DNA of 64,000 nucleotides. Source: Dermanyssus gallinae. Its lineage: Eukaryota; Arthropoda; Arachnida; Mesostigmata; Dermanyssidae. How positions within the stretch are numbered: position 1 is the first letter of the stretch; every line of letters starts with the position of its first letter. The stretch spans positions 873,501-937,500 of the forward strand of contig QVRM01000940.1 in assembly GCA_003439945.1 (NCBI GenBank), read 5' to 3'. A program made the translations under genes and the position numbers. Positions 22,793 through 36,782 of the stretch are shown piece by piece. The notes below the pieces were generated by a model. The model saw nothing but the letters and a program-made list of their open reading frames with translations, had not been told where the DNA came from and ran no database searches.

Positions 22793-23968
22793 TTACGTTC
22801 TCTCATATGTGCTCCTCTGTCTGATTATATTCTTCCGTTTGTTCTCTCTCGACGCTCTAGCATGCTGTGTGTGTGGGTATTCCGTCTCTCTCCTCTGATG
22901 ACCGACCGACCGGCCACCGGTCGCTACTCTGTAGTAGACGAAAGACATCTAGCTGGTCCAACCTGGTCGGCCATAGAGCTACGAACCGCGGCCATGGCCA
23001 CAACAACGGCAAACATCGGCGGAGGAGAACAAGAGAAACAGCGTCGTGCTCTGCTGAGGGCTTAAAGGGCGGCCTAGCATATCCCGGCCTTCCCTTTTCC
23101 TCTTTCTTCCTCTTCAACGAAGGGCAGCTACAACCGACGACAACGACGACGATCGCAATTGCAACAAAAGCAACACAAAAACCGACGGTCAGCCGTCCTC
23201 GCACTTGGAAGTAGAGCAAAAAAGCGACACCTCGGAATGCGACTGCAGCACGAAGGCCGAACGACATGGCGGCTGTTGTTGTTGCTGCTGCTGGCCGTAG
23301 CGTCATTGTCGGCGGGTGCTACAGGCATGGCGCCTCTGGCGCAGTGGGGCTGCTGCGTGGCGCACCTTCGGCAACTTCGGCAGCACAGGCCAGCAACAGT
23401 AGTCGCAGGAGCAAGTGCTCGTCGCGAGACAACTGACATACACACCACTAGACATATGCCAGCCGGGCACGAATCGTTGCAGATCGGTGGTGGCCGGAGA
23501 ACAACTCTGGTAGAATACAACCACACACACACACGCAAACAGCACGCAGGGCACAGGACACAGGACACTTGTCGTCATGCCGACGTTGCGAACATGGCTT
23601 TGAATACGAACGAGGATATCGTGGTGTAGCAATACACCGACGAACCGACGCTCGGAGACCACCACGAGGACAACAGAACGAAATGCGAGGCGGAAGGAGA
23701 CCAGGATACATGCGTCGTGGAGACCGCCTGGACTGCCAAAGCGTCGACAGAAGCCGAGGGAATAGGGGGAGGAAACACGACGTGTCGTGGCAACGCCGCC
23801 GACAACAACAGGACCTCAACAATAAGAAAACTGAATATCCCCTCCCCCGTCCCGCTTTGGGTAACAATGCCGTTGCTGCTGTTGCAGCAGCCGCGAGGTA
23901 ATCTTCTGCAGGAGGACTGCGCTGCGTCGAGAATCGCCTTCGACTATGTCAATATTTTATTAGCTTAG
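19983..23968. other. GC-rich island with many simple repeats, no recognised gene
   Basis: Contents include (TA)n-(TG)n at 20240-20284, (GACC)n at about 20580-20605, triplet arrays at about 20808-20885, a G-run at about 21042-21053, a (CT)n-(TA)n tract at about 22736-22795 and (CA)n at about 23521-23534. Both strands are open in several frames (for example 23159-23629 plus, 23448-23867 minus), which is the signature of stop-poor GC-rich DNA and not of a gene. Several CpG-dense stretches could be promoter-proximal. Confidence 0.45.
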
Positions 23969-24863
23969 TTTTTTTCACACTACGCTCAGTAGTTACAACA
24001 AGTGCATACATGCTGGGAAATTAAAAACGTATAGATGTCTACTCATATGTACATATGCACGTTACTTTACTTAACTTTCACTAGGTCCGCGATACGAAAG
24101 ATATTATGGTTGGACAGCGCGACTCACTTAGCAGCTGCTCGTTAATAACCACGTACGCGTTTTAGAACGTAGGATCGTGCACTGATTATTAAACGAAAGA
24201 AGTCGCCGATGCGTTGTACATAACTAAACTATTTGTATAGAAACCTGCATTACATGTTATGTTTTAAGCATTCCCGAGCGTCGCGCGATAATATTTGCTT
24301 TAATCTACCTTCGAGTGCGGTACGACAAAGTCATGTTTATCTGTTAATACTCGCCACATCTTGAAATCACCTTAAACTGCTGCTTCTATATTATTGTGTA
24401 TTTTAACTTTATCGCATAGATAAAGCACAATTAATCGATATCCGTAGCTGGTAGTTTGTGGGACGAAATATTGCTTAAGGGTATAAATGTTGTAGGCGTT
24501 GTAAAGGTGAGTAACACTTCGTTAACTGCAAATTTGTGCGCCACTCTTCCTTGTTTTCTTCTCTTGCGTTTTTTTGTTTTCGTCCCCTGGTTATGTAAGC
24601 TACTGAACACAAGTCTTCAAGACCACCAAAAACAAGATGGCCCGCTGAGTTAGTTGCCACGCCACGTCATTGGGTTTTGATACGTTTATGGTGTTTTCGC
24701 TACAGAAAATCTTTAGTGGTCAGGTCAAACAAGCAGCTGCTCTATGAGTGCCGGTTTGGCCGTTTGCACACACGCATGCTGGCATCATACATTTAATTTT
24801 TCTTATACACGTGTGCAGCATATATGTCTATACATGTGCATGTATAGACGTAATAGTTTGTAC

Positions 24864-24864
<1 letters not shown>
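23969..24864. other. AT-rich spacer
   Basis: No gene recognised. A good donor-like GTAAAG|GTGAGT lies at about 24502-24512, but I find no convincing exon upstream of it. Confidence 0.4.

Positions 24865-24914
<50 letters not shown>
24865..24914. repeat. (TA)n array
   Basis: About 25 TA units. Confidence 0.95.
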
Positions 24915-24917
<3 letters not shown>

Positions 24918-24949
24918 GTATGCATATACCTAGACGATGTTCTCTAACT

Positions 24950-26495
24950 CCATTTGTCGCCTCTCGCCCTCAAAATGTTTACATTGCTATGTCTATGGCT
25001 GGGGCTGTATTTGGTACAACTTTTCTTGACCCTTCAAAGCCCCCCATCTTCATGACTTCGAGTACAGACGCAGGGGCAAGTAGAAAGACGACGACAGACA
25101 CGGGACGAGACAACCGAAGAGGGCTGGCTCTCGGGTCCTTCCTTGTTCGTCGTCAGCAAACAATCTAGCGAAGCAGGACCAACCGACGGACCAACCAACC
25201 GACGGACCGACGTCACTCAGCATAGCTTGCCCGCCGGCCCGCGCGGCGCCACATCAACTGCAGGCGGCACTTATACTTCTAATACAGTACGCGCGGGTAC
25301 AGTATACTCGTGGGGCAAGATCATCGGCATCAGCATCATCATCAACATCACAATCATCATCATCATCAACATCAACATTATCATCATCGTCATCGTCACC
25401 ACTATCATCATCATCGTCGTTGTCGTCGTACAACAAACGAAGGGACGACAAACTCTGTGCGCACGAATGAGGAAACGCTAAAGATGTATGCCTACTACTA
25501 CTACTACTACTAAGGGTGGTGGCAATCGTAGAAACTGCAGCTGCGTCGATTGCTGCTGCTGCTGCTGTTGTTGTTGTAGGTTCTGCATCAAAAACAGAAA
25601 GCAGAAGGCGCGGCTGACCCAGGCGTCGGGCGGTGCAAATTTACACGGCCGCCGGAGGGAACGGGATGCTGGCTGGCAGAGAAAGGAGGCAGGTCGGAGA
25701 GGGAGGGGGAGTAGAGGGGGGTATGGTAGAGGGGAGCGGGGTAAAGGGGGGTGGGGTAGAGGGAGCAAGGGGGTGTATGGCGTCTGAGCAGGGTGCGGCA
25801 GACGGATAGACATTTTACATTTTTCTTTGCTTTCTCAACCTCTAAAAATATTCATTTACAGATATTGCAATGCAGCCGCTGTAGAACAGCGAGTGCATGG
25901 GCATCATCATCATCATCATCTTCATGACGACGACGACCACCACCACCGCCATCATCGTCATCATCATCATCACCAACACCATCATTATCAGAAGTAGCAG
26001 CAGAAGCAGTAGGACAGGCTCAGCGACAAGCTTGGCCGCCGCAGCCACCACGACCGCTTTTGATGCAAGTTTGCCGTACGCACCCCACCCTAGTGGTAGG
26101 CGCCCACATCGAGCAAGTTCCGAGGCTCGCTTGAGTCCAGGCATCAGTTGAAAGTCCGCTCAGCAATGGCGGCGACGGGCCAGCGACGCGCGAGCAGCAG
26201 CAGCAGCCGCAGCAGATACAGAGCGGCTCGTCGACACGAATCCCTGGGGTAGTGGCCTAGAAAACCACCCCCATAACGGTGGTAGCGGTTGGATAGTGTG
26301 GCTAAAGAAAGGTGGTGGTGGTGGCGATGGTGGCGGTGCCGCCGCCGCCGCCGCCGCCACTGTAGCTTGGAGGAGGGGTCCGCACGTGGGGGTGCGGCCT
26401 GGGCTCCGGGCGCAAAGCGGGACGACGACTATGGAGGGGTAGAGGGAATACGAGTGATCGCAGAGGAGGAAAACTGCACAGCCTCAGTTCATGGC

Positions 26496-26535
<40 letters not shown>

Positions 26536-27814
26536 TGTAGGCTTTGTTTGTAGCTCCGGGCAGCACGATCATTGGTTGCTTGATAGGTTCGACTGCATAC
26601 ACAGGCGTGTATATAGATAGATACGTATGTATAGGCATAGGTGATCCGTATACCGACAGACAGACAGACGCACGAGCGACGCTATACATACATGGGCGTT
26701 CGCAGTCGTCTGGTATCGGCATACAGCAATGCTCGTTCTAATAGCAGCAGTAGTAGTAGTAGTAGTAGTAGTAGTAGAAGTCGTAGTGGCGGTTGTTGTA
26801 GTCGCCCGCGTACTAGAAGCATGCGCGAAGCATCTCCTCGGTGTATTATAATGGTGGTCGGCCGGTCGGTCGATGTGTGGCTCTGTCTGTCTGCATGTCT
26901 CTCTCTCTGCCGATCTGCATCGATAGCATAGCATATCGCTTCGGACGGACGGACAAACGGCTGAGTGTTGGCGGGCGCGACCGCGAAAAAGGAAAAACGA
27001 CGACGACAGCGATGAGAACAACGTCGACAACGACGCTGGCGCTTTTAGGAGAAAGAAATTGCCACCATCACACGCGGTGATGGTGGCAATGTGCGGTGTG
27101 GGGCATTTAGTGCCTTCAAAGACAGGGCATATGGCACATAGGGGCGGGAGCAGACGCCCGACGACCCGCCGGCCGTACGAGCGGATCTGATGGGGTATTG
27201 GAAGTTCGACGAGCGGCGAAAGCGTTTGCTGTCTGAGAGAAAGCTAGCCAGTGAGAACCATGGAGAGAGAGGGATGACCAGACGGCGAATAGGCAGCCAG
27301 GTATAGATAGATGCCTCAAAGTAAGGGATATCGGCCACATGCGCACATATTCTCACACCCCAACAGATAGGACGATGACGCCGACGACGACGACGACATA
27401 GACAAGGGAGCGGCCTCGATTACAAAAGTGGGCCAAGCCAACCCTACACATCCGTGCCTTGTGCAGCCAAGGTGGGGGGGGGGGTCGGGGCGCAAGATGG
27501 AGGTTGCAATGCCTCCATAAACGAAGGCGTGGTGTGTACGCGTAAACGGTTTACACTTTAGGAGGCTTACTGCTTCTAATACTGCTGCTGCTGCTGCTAC
27601 CGCCGCCGCTTCTGATGACCTACGATGGCAATGAAGACACAAAACCAGTGCCCCTCGAACCGGGCTCTGGCTCTGGCCGCAACTCAAATCAACGACGTCG
27701 AGTTCGCAAACGGCTCGCCGAAGGAGGCGCGACTTAGAACCAAGAAGTGAGACAAACAGAGAGGGAGAAGAGACGAGCGACGAATGAATCGTGTTGTGTA
27801 CTATACCAGAGAAA

Positions 27815-27911
<97 letters not shown>

Positions 27912-28273
27912 GTATATATATATATATATATATACGCATATGAGAGACCACATATTCGATAAAGACAAGGATAGGGAGTCGGCTAGGTGGGATAGACAGG
28001 GAAACGTGCGGGAACGAGAGGATATTAGATAGGAGAGCGAGTGTGGAGATCACCTTACCCAGCTAATGCTACGATCGCATTGTATCAGTGCATCGCTAAA
28101 GGCAGGAGGAGGTGGATCGTTGATGCCTCGATCGGTGCGGTTGTCGCTGACGCCGCCGACACCGGCGCCGCCGAAGCAGTCAGCAGGGAGGGGGGGTCTG
28201 TTTAAGCAAGCGAATCGACTCGAGCGGGAAGTGGGGACAGTGGGGCTGGCTAGGAGAGGAGCACACGCCTGTA
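24950..28273. other. GC-rich island with extensive triplet arrays
   Basis: (ATC)n at 25325-25430, (TAC)n at about 25491-25513, (TGC/TTG)n at 25548-25578, GGGGA-rich sequence at about 25690-25780, (CAT/CAC)n at 25901-25990, (GGT/GCC)n at about 26309-26362, (TA)n at 26498-26533, (AGT)n at 26742-26777, a G-run at about 27474-27484 and (TA)n at 27819-27934. A perfect 14-bp stem with a 5-base loop lies at 27058-27090. The 245-codon minus frame at 27316-28053 reads straight through (TA)n and is not a gene. Confidence 0.5.
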
Positions 28274-28318
28274 ATCAAGCCTACAGCTAATGGCCGCGCG
28301 GCCATTAGCTGTAGGCTT

Positions 28319-28321
<3 letters not shown>
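28274..28321. repeat. Perfect 48-bp palindrome without spacer
   Basis: Two 24-base arms, 28274-28297 and 28298-28321, are exact reverse complements. The centre is GGCCGCGCGGCC and the outer ends are ATCAAGCC/GGCTTGAT. A (TA)n tract starts immediately to the right. It could extrude a cruciform, or it could be a fold-back artefact of sequencing or assembly. Confidence 0.9.
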
Positions 28322-28487
<166 letters not shown>

Positions 28488-29000
28488 TATATATACATGC
28501 ATATATATGCATTCGCCATAAACAGGTAATGAATGTGGAAGCGACTTGCGGCTGTACCCACAGCCCGATTGACTTGATGGCAGAGTTTTCCTCATCATCA
28601 ATGAATAGATAGATCGGATCGAAGAGAAATCGGCTCGGTTCCTAGCTGAATGGGTAATGGCCATCGAACCGATTGGCCGCTGCCGCTGCAGGAGCTGCCC
28701 ACAGTGCCGCTGCGTCGTTTCGGTCGGTCGCTGTTTTGGCTTCTCGAGCAGAAGACACGCCGCCAGCAGACATTTGGCGGTCGAGATCGTTTATGATGGT
28801 CACGGCCATCCAGCAGCAATGGTATTCAATATTGGCCTGCAGCATGTGCACATGCACGCCGCATACCCTTACATACGTACGCACAGTACATACATAAATG
28901 ATCACACCGAGTTGTGTTTATGCATACGCATGACCTTAGATGTATGCACACACACACACACATATGTATATATTAGGAGATTCGTGTAAACATGTACAAA
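28488..29000. other. Mixed-composition spacer
   Basis: No gene recognised. A (CA)n run lies at about 28946-28962. Open frames on both strands at 28598-28989 lack known motifs. Confidence 0.4.
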
Positions 29001-31878
29001 TAGGGCGAGACGCAGAGCGTACTGCGTACCGGGCGGCTTCGGGCAACCATTAGAGTAAGGACGGTAAACGGACGGTTAACAATTATGGTTCTGATTGACC
29101 CAATGGTTACGTTGATGATGAAGCGGATGATAACTGCGATCATAGAGAGACCTGAACTTCGTTGAAGACAGGGGGTTTAATAGATTTGTCAGGAAGTGTA
29201 TCATGGCAACAAGCTAATTTGGCTCTTATAATAATAGCAGTGCCAGATATGCTATGTTGTCTCACTCGTGAATAAACCATTTTAAATACCAAGATAATAA
29301 CTCGTGTTTTCCTCTAATGCAACTTTCGTGTCGTAGTTGCTGTGATTCAAGCTTGCAGTTAACGAAATGTTTATGTAATCAATAAATACCAATCAATAAC
29401 TGTTAACCCCGATATATTTATCAATCTGTTTGTCGACACAGGCGGAGCAGTAAAACTTTATACAGTGCAAAACGGTTAGCCATTTACAGTGCAATTCCCC
29501 GTGCTCTTATTAAACTCTCCTAACAATACTATAATCAATCATATTGTTTATTCATTTTCTGATTGGTAGAAATTAACATAATTGTTCATACAATGTCCTT
29601 GCATCTCTGTTGCGGTCGCTGTAATGATTTAATGTTAAATTCCGTGCAGCAAAATACTTCGTATCTATTAATCCATCGGTATTAAATGAGAATCATCAGT
29701 ATGAGTTAAGATCCGTCATGCGTCGAATGTGAGGGGTTTTCGAGACGAAATGAAGCATTGAGAAAAATGTGCTGACATTTTGACAGAAAATCGAGCGGCA
29801 TGAGCGCCGTATTTGAATTGACTGTTAAACGCTGTAACACTGCAGCAGCCGCTAGATTTGATGAGTTAACAACAGTCGCGTAATTTAAACATTATGCGCT
29901 TTCCAATGTTGCTCCTATGAGTAGCATTAGTCTTGAGGTTGTATGCACAGGTAGCAGTAGACAACGCCTACACTAGATGACAATACCTTTATAGGCGAAT
30001 AAACAAGAAAATCAAATTTTACAGAGTGATAAAGTAAACAAAACTAAGTTAATTAAATGTTGTGTTTTCTTGATATTTAGAATATTATTTTATAACGTTG
30101 TCTTGAAACCCACATGCATAACATTTTCGTAATCTCTCCATCTTGATGCATTTTGTAGCAAGCTTAGTATCAATTTAACACAGGTTTCCACAACTTTATT
30201 AATTTATTATAAACGCTGTATCTGCCAGTATGGTGCGAGTGTCTGAAGAGAGTACATTTTTATTGGTGCTGAATCTGGTATATCTGAATCTGGAAGGTAT
30301 TCATTGTAGTTGTGATATTGCCATTTAGCTTGTTAAATTGCATCATTGTGGCAATCTTCTTAGCTTGCTCTGTCTCTAAAGTGTTAAATGCATTACACTG
30401 GGGTGTTAAGTTTACTCCCAAACAAACCGAGTTTGAGTTTCACGTAGGTTACAAACAAAGGATTATTGTTTTTGCGGCATTAATCCTAAGTTGACTATGC
30501 ATCTAGTTGAAGTGTACAGCTTGAAAATCTGTCAGAGATTGGCTTAGACTAGAAACTTAGAATAAGAAGAGGAATATGCTTGCAGTGTATTCCTAGGCCA
30601 CTCTAACCGTTTGTTGAATAGTTTTTCCATCATATGAGATATGCTGCTTTTTTATTAAATTAAGACTGACCTGATAGAATGTCTCGGAGAAAATGAATTA
30701 ACTTACACCGTGTTTGAAAATATGTTTGTACCGCGTTCTCTAGAGACACTGCTCAATGTGACTGTATAAATCTATAATTCCCCGTATAAGTCATTTGGCT
30801 ACTTCTATAACCTGCCTTTACATTATATACGTTTTTGCGTATAGCTGTTGTGAAAAGAAGCCGCTTTGCTTGTAAGGTGGGAGATCCTCGCATACACGCT
30901 AGCATCTGTTTTTTATTAGGGCTGACTATATAACTAAAGCATTAAGTTGCGTAATGTACGGGGCATTAAGTTGCGTAATGCACGAAATGTGTTACTTTTC
31001 AAACTTTTAAAGAGTATAGATGCTTGTTCGCCAGTTCTGGGCCATTTGTTTCTTATGGCATTAAAACGTTTAGCTTAAACCGGTTCTGCGTCCGTTACAA
31101 CACAAATGTCCGCACGTTACTGTGTCTGGTGCAGTATTATAGCAGAGACTATAAATGAAACAAACGTGGCAATTGCAGCAGTAACAACAACGGTTACAAT
31201 ACCAATCTGTATAAAAAGATCTGTACATAAAGATACATTACGTTGAAACTGTTTAATTCACCATGTAAATTGACGTCTTTTTGTTAAAAGAAAATTATGA
31301 CATACATTTATTTGTACCGTTATTGTGTATTATAGATTTTATTAGTAGGCGAGCAGAATAACACGTTTGAATCGTCCCTAGGCAATGGCGCGGTTGAGTC
31401 TTACGTCGATAGATATAAGCGCATTAAGTGTAGGTCATTAAAACAGTGGGACTGACACCAATAAAAATGTTGCCCGGCTTGGAAGCTGAGGCAAACTGAA
31501 ACGTGCAGCAGTTTAAAGGCAATACATTTACGCGTCCATCAAAAAGCCGTGAAAATTTTAGTATCTAGAGAAGGGCAAAAACGAAGAGAGAGAAACCATT
31601 CATGGAGATTTTTGCAAATACTGGTCACACGAAAGCACTGGACGGGTAAACTCTAAAAGCAAACTTAACAAATGCGGCCATCTAGGCAAGATAAAACGTT
31701 GGTAAGTATTGTAATAAAAGAGGTCAATGCATATTTAAATTAATTAATTAACTGAAACTAAGCATAGATCGATAAAAAGTATTTAAGTGCGCTAAAGAGA
31801 CCATGACACCGGGCAATATTGTTGTAAGTAAAGCAGTAAAGCCCCTAACTATCGCAGATGGGATGCAGATACTGGCAG

Positions 31879-31882
<4 letters not shown>
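29001..31882. other. Long AT-rich region, no gene seen
   Basis: Nothing above 60 codons is open except one 60-codon frame at 30312. A 22-base tandem duplication (GCATTAAGTTGCGTAATG core) occurs at 30939-30960 and 30963-30984. No RNA gene or transposon end recognised. Confidence 0.5.

Positions 31883-31922
<40 letters not shown>
31883..31922. repeat. (TA)n array
   Basis: Pure TA, about 20 units. Confidence 0.95.
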
Positions 31923-31924
<2 letters not shown>

Positions 31925-33736
31925 TCACTCCATGACTGCCGTGTTTTGCGGTACTCCCGAAAAAGCGCACAGTGGGTGAATAATTTGTAAATGTCGCAGT
32001 GGTTACGACCGTTAAAATCCATTGTCTGATTAAGCGATCCTAATAATAACTTCATTCTCTGCAAGGTCATCGTGCAATCAAATAGCTGAGAGAGGATGTA
32101 ATCATCTGTGTGTGTACATGGAGAGCTACAACATGCAGCGCTAAAGCCTGGCTACGTAGCGCCATCTCGCAGCAAACGCTTATAAATCACAATATTGTGT
32201 TTATTTTTGGAAAGAGAACATAGATAAAGCAGAGGCGTTCGCTATCCGAAATGTCCAAACTAGAGAGAACACTAGGCGATGTTATAGCCATTCAGTACAT
32301 CCAATGAGGTTTGTGGTTGCATTTAGCTAAATACACTAACTTGATATACGCAGAAGCGTGACAAGATAACGTCAGGTAAAAGCTTATATGTACCAGATAC
32401 CGTCGAAACCGTGAGGAAAGACATTTTAGTACCAAGATTCCGGAAACAGGCTACAAGCCAGTACAACTATCATTCTGCCACGGGCCTACGGGACGAGATG
32501 AAGAGCGTCGCGTCCATATCTTAACTAACAGAGGTTAACAAGGTTCTGCAACACCATCTCAATCGTGGGTTCGTTCTCGAGCACGACAAATGGTAAAATC
32601 ATCCCTCTACTACCTCCTCATCCATCCATTTCATTTTAAAATTAAAATCACGCTTATTAGGATATCTCTCGTCCTGTGTAGACATTTCTAACACGGTCTT
32701 AGACAGAAGGTCTGATAAATATACGATGCACGGTGTTATTGTCAAAGTATTTAATAGTCCTCTTTGTGAATGATAAGTTCTAAGGGATTATCAACAAACT
32801 CGATTGCCAAGGTTCCAGAGAAAGCATACAGTAGTAGAACAGAATCCTGACTAAACGTACAGCAGCTTCACCAGAAGCGGCCAACAAGACTTTAAACGCG
32901 TGCTTCTTAATATAAGATGCCTGGCTAAACCAGGGGCCACCGACTCCTCATTTCGAATACATAACACTGGCATGTTAGACCGAAACCTGGTTAAGCGCTG
33001 GCGTTTCACCTTGCGACAAGAAATGGGCGGAAACAAATTGCTGCAAGGAACGAACGGGAAGAAGATAATGCCAAGCTACAGGAGAACTTCAACAGAATGG
33101 CAAGAAAACACAGTCCCAATAAAAATAGAATCATTCAGCTTTGTGACATTGAAAACGCAATGAAGCCCTTTTTTTTGAGGGACTAACTGGAACATGCGGT
33201 TTGCACACACGGACACCACGGCAGGAAAGCTCACTGCAAATGTGGGCCGGTAGTGTGGGGCTCCAACCCACTAAAAACCAGTCATGTCCCCATCCCTACA
33301 CTGAATGTCCACATGAAGACAATGAAACACCTGACGGAGTTTCACGTTCGTCTATAAGATGGCGGAATGGTATAGAGTGCACGGCTGCCCATGATACTTC
33401 GCAGGTCTCTAGGGGACAGGCAAGTAACACACGCGCTCTAAGATGGGACAGTCTATCCAGTGCATAGGAAAGATGACAGGCACACCCAAAAGCAAACCCC
33501 CTGTCTGGTTGTCACTGGCAAGCCGTGGAAAGCATAATAGCTGAAGCCATCTATCACAATGATATCTACTCGACCAGGACCTCACTTTCAAAATTTGCCT
33601 GTTCTACTTAAAGTAATGGGTAATCACTCTCAATAACGGAAACGCATTGAATAATATATTTATTATAATTCAGTGTTTGTATTTATAGTTATTATCGACG
33701 TAGAAAAGAAAATATGTGACTGTATCTCATAATGTG
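31923..33736. other. Region with weak, unassigned coding-like stretches
   Basis: Frames of 87-88 codons are open at 32900-33163 and 33201-33467 (plus). Their peptides contain fragments such as KSKPPVWLSLASRGK in a neighbouring frame, which faintly recall decayed retroelement proteins, but I cannot assign them. Confidence 0.3.
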
Positions 33737-33800
33737 TGAGTGGTGGCGTAGTCTAGGAAACTAATGCGCTAGGGTGTAACCGGTTTGGCCCCCGTTGTCA
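33737..33800 (+). repeat. Weak tRNA-like relic (possible old SINE head)
   Basis: TGGCGTAGTCTAGG at 33744-33757 resembles an RNA polymerase III A box. GGTTTGGCCCC at 33782-33792 resembles a B box with two mismatches, at near-normal spacing. No tail is recognised, so this is a tentative call. Confidence 0.25.
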
Positions 33801-34101
33801 ATCGAATTTTCTTTAAGCAATGCTCAATGGGAATACATGATAAACCATATCGCCGAGAATCAGCGGCCATGCTGTCAGACGGTCCATTGGGGAAGCCCTA
33901 GGGATCTCAACATGTTTGGCCCTCGCTGCAAGATATGCCTCACAGCAATTCTATGCCCTATGGGGACGAAAGATGATCTAGACTTAAACCAGCCTCCTAA
34001 AAAATTGTATCTCATAATTCTTAGGAAAAGATACATTTTAGCGTGTGCGTGAGAAATAGTCTGTTATCTAGCACTAAAATTAGTTTTAATTGACCACAAG
34101 G

Positions 34102-34238
34102 TTCCCGAAGCCGTATCAGTCAAATTATATACTTCGAAAATCCGTTTCGACCTTAAATGTATTTTTTTAAAATATATTTTATAAATAATTGCGGTTTCCG
34201 AAGCTGTATCAGTCAAAGTACATACTTTGAAAAGCCGT
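34102..34238. repeat. Imperfect 44-bp direct repeat pair
   Basis: Copies at 34102-34145 and 34195-34238 share GTATCAGTCAAA and flanking CGAAG and ATACTT blocks, with a period of 93 bp. A third partial copy (AGCCGTATCAGTAAAA) overlaps the end. Confidence 0.75.
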
Positions 34239-36749
34239 ATCAGTAAAACAACAATATCTCGAAAAGCAGAGGGGTTTTACTGGGGAAGTATTTCATGTTG
34301 TTAACTAAATCAAATATCATGGAGTTTATTACAAGACATACTCTAACAAGAGCACACATGCTTCTGACATATCACCAACGGGTCCTTATAAACGGTTAAA
34401 CCATATTGTAGCAAAACTCAAACTAGATAAAAAACAAAATTCGTGAAGGTCTATTTGAACCAAAGTCATAGTGAAAAATGTTTAGGCATTTTCGCATTAC
34501 AAGGGCAAGAAGAGTGTTTTTATAGTGCGTATGACCTAAAGCACTTAACCCATCGGCAAAATTGATCGGGTGTACGCAAATTGCGTTTTCCCCTTCCATT
34601 AATCAAAATAGTAAGGCAGTAACACTTAAAATGTGTACTGTTCTCACGCATGTCCAAACTTCTACGACAGAGACATAAAGTTGTTTGAAAATGTTTAAGA
34701 TGCATGGAAACTGGCAATGTGGTAGCAGTGCCAGATTGTAATGCTAAGACTTACCAGCAATGTAATTTCCAAGGAGTTAATAAAGGGCTAACCAAGGACG
34801 CTACTCCAAACAAGCTTAGGACGAGAGGTAATTAGGAGCTTTAATACTATAAGTTGCGTGCCCATTCAGCTTAACAAAAACACGGTGCACTGTCGCGAAA
34901 CCACGAATTAGCTACGACTGATACCATTGTTTTTCGTTGGTTTGTTCAATCTCGTTTTGCTGCTATGCTCCTTCTATGGCGTGAGAAGCTGTGGTTTGGT
35001 TAGAAGTAGACAAGAAGTTATGGCACATAGCAGTGTTTGACTAAGTCACAACCACCAAGTGTCTCCTGGTTGTGGTAACAACGTACCAATAGTGAGATGG
35101 GGCGCGCTTGTACGGCAGCTTCGAAGCCCTGCGCAAACTACCGTAGAAGCATAATATAATGCCTTTTTCCAGCATAACGTTTCTTTTACGATATCTTAAT
35201 AGATCATATCCAACAGGTGATTGATACAGTGATTGATACAGATTGATACATGATGACAGTTGATCAGGAAATATAATTTGCCTTACTACATCAATGTTGA
35301 TGACAATAGTATGAAGGATGAGAACATCGACGATAATATAGGAAAAGTACTAACAGAGGAACAAAAATAATATCCTTACGAGAAACCCACAACAATAAAA
35401 ATAAAAACTAACGTCGCTACAAAACCCGATTAAAAATAATCAGAACTTAACCTTCAGTGGTCAGGCTAGGAATGAACGGATGAATAAATAATAATATTAA
35501 TATAAATTTGGTTGTCTCCATTATTAGTTGTTAACAACTGTGTAAACGGATTCGCTCGGCACGAGTGGTGCTTGATCATAGGCCGTTAAGAAAGAACTAT
35601 GAAAAAAATATGCCTATAAACCATAATATACTACATATAATACATTTGCATCGATTTAGAGTCAATAGTCAACAGTTCACCTCCTGGTCTCCAGAGTCCG
35701 TAAGTATATATGATGAAAATTGTGCTTGCACATGGAATAAGACATTGTCTAATGATAATATCTTGTTTCATAAAATGGCAGCATGTTTCGAAAATATGAG
35801 AGAAATATGAGAGCCCTTTGGACAGCACAGGATTCGTCCGCAAATGTTTAAAGTGGCCCTGTCCGCAGATGTTTGAAATTCGCTTCTGACACAACATTAA
35901 CAGAATGTATTAGACATTCTGCACAAAATCAGTTTTGCAAATAGGAAAAGACTGCAGATTCTTTTTTAGGTGGAAATTGTGTGGAAAATTACTTGAACAT
36001 TTTTAATTTATTTTGAACGATATTAATAAGCAGTGCTGCAAAAATCGAGGGAAGGGGCTTGAATAAATCCTAGAAACCTGATAACAACCCATCGTTCTTT
36101 TATTAGTTTTATATCAAGTAGAGTTCTGTGTTAAAACTGCAACATAAATAGCAATGCGTTTGATAGTATGCATTGTTTGCATTATCGCCCGTAGATTGGT
36201 TACAACAACCAGCTCGCACCGCAATTTCTGGTCGGACCTAAGGGCGGCAAAATTATTATAATTTAAGTACCATGGCGTTTCTGCGTTAAACACTCTTCTA
36301 TTATCCATGATCTATAGACTAAAAAATATCCGAAAATTTACCAAATTCGGTTTTCGTGGGCACCTGCCATATACATCTGCACAACCGTTAGCACAATGAT
36401 GTTGCTTCTAATATATAGATGTATGAGCAAAATGTGTCAATTGCACGTTAAAGGTATTAATGATGGACTTACACTTTCAAGGATTAATGGAGAAGAGCCT
36501 CTTGCAAATCATTTTTCGGATGTATAATTATTCTTTATGTAATTAAAAGTGCAGTTTGGCCTTGATAACCATACGCTTCAATCATTAGTACTTCCACGAG
36601 ACTTCTGCAGGGATGTCGGCGTCGCACGCCAGTATCCAGTCGTTCATCAACTGGCCTACACGTATTTACGTACAGTACTACTATGACTTTGTAACAGGTA
36701 GCCAAAGAGAAGCACCGTAGATGCCTGCAGCACGCCTTAAATACTAATT

Positions 36750-36761
<12 letters not shown>
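34239..36761. other. AT-rich region, no gene seen
   Basis: Only short open frames. A small tandem of GATTGATACA units lies at about 35219-35246. No transposon ends recognised. Confidence 0.5.

Positions 36762-36782
<21 letters not shown>

Noticed and set aside
24500..24515. Exon end at the GTGAGT donor-like site
   Set aside because: No acceptor with an open frame could be paired with it upstream.
27316..28053. 245-codon minus-strand open frame
   Set aside because: It reads through more than 100 bp of (TA)n as Y/I repeats and through triplet arrays; a low-complexity artefact.
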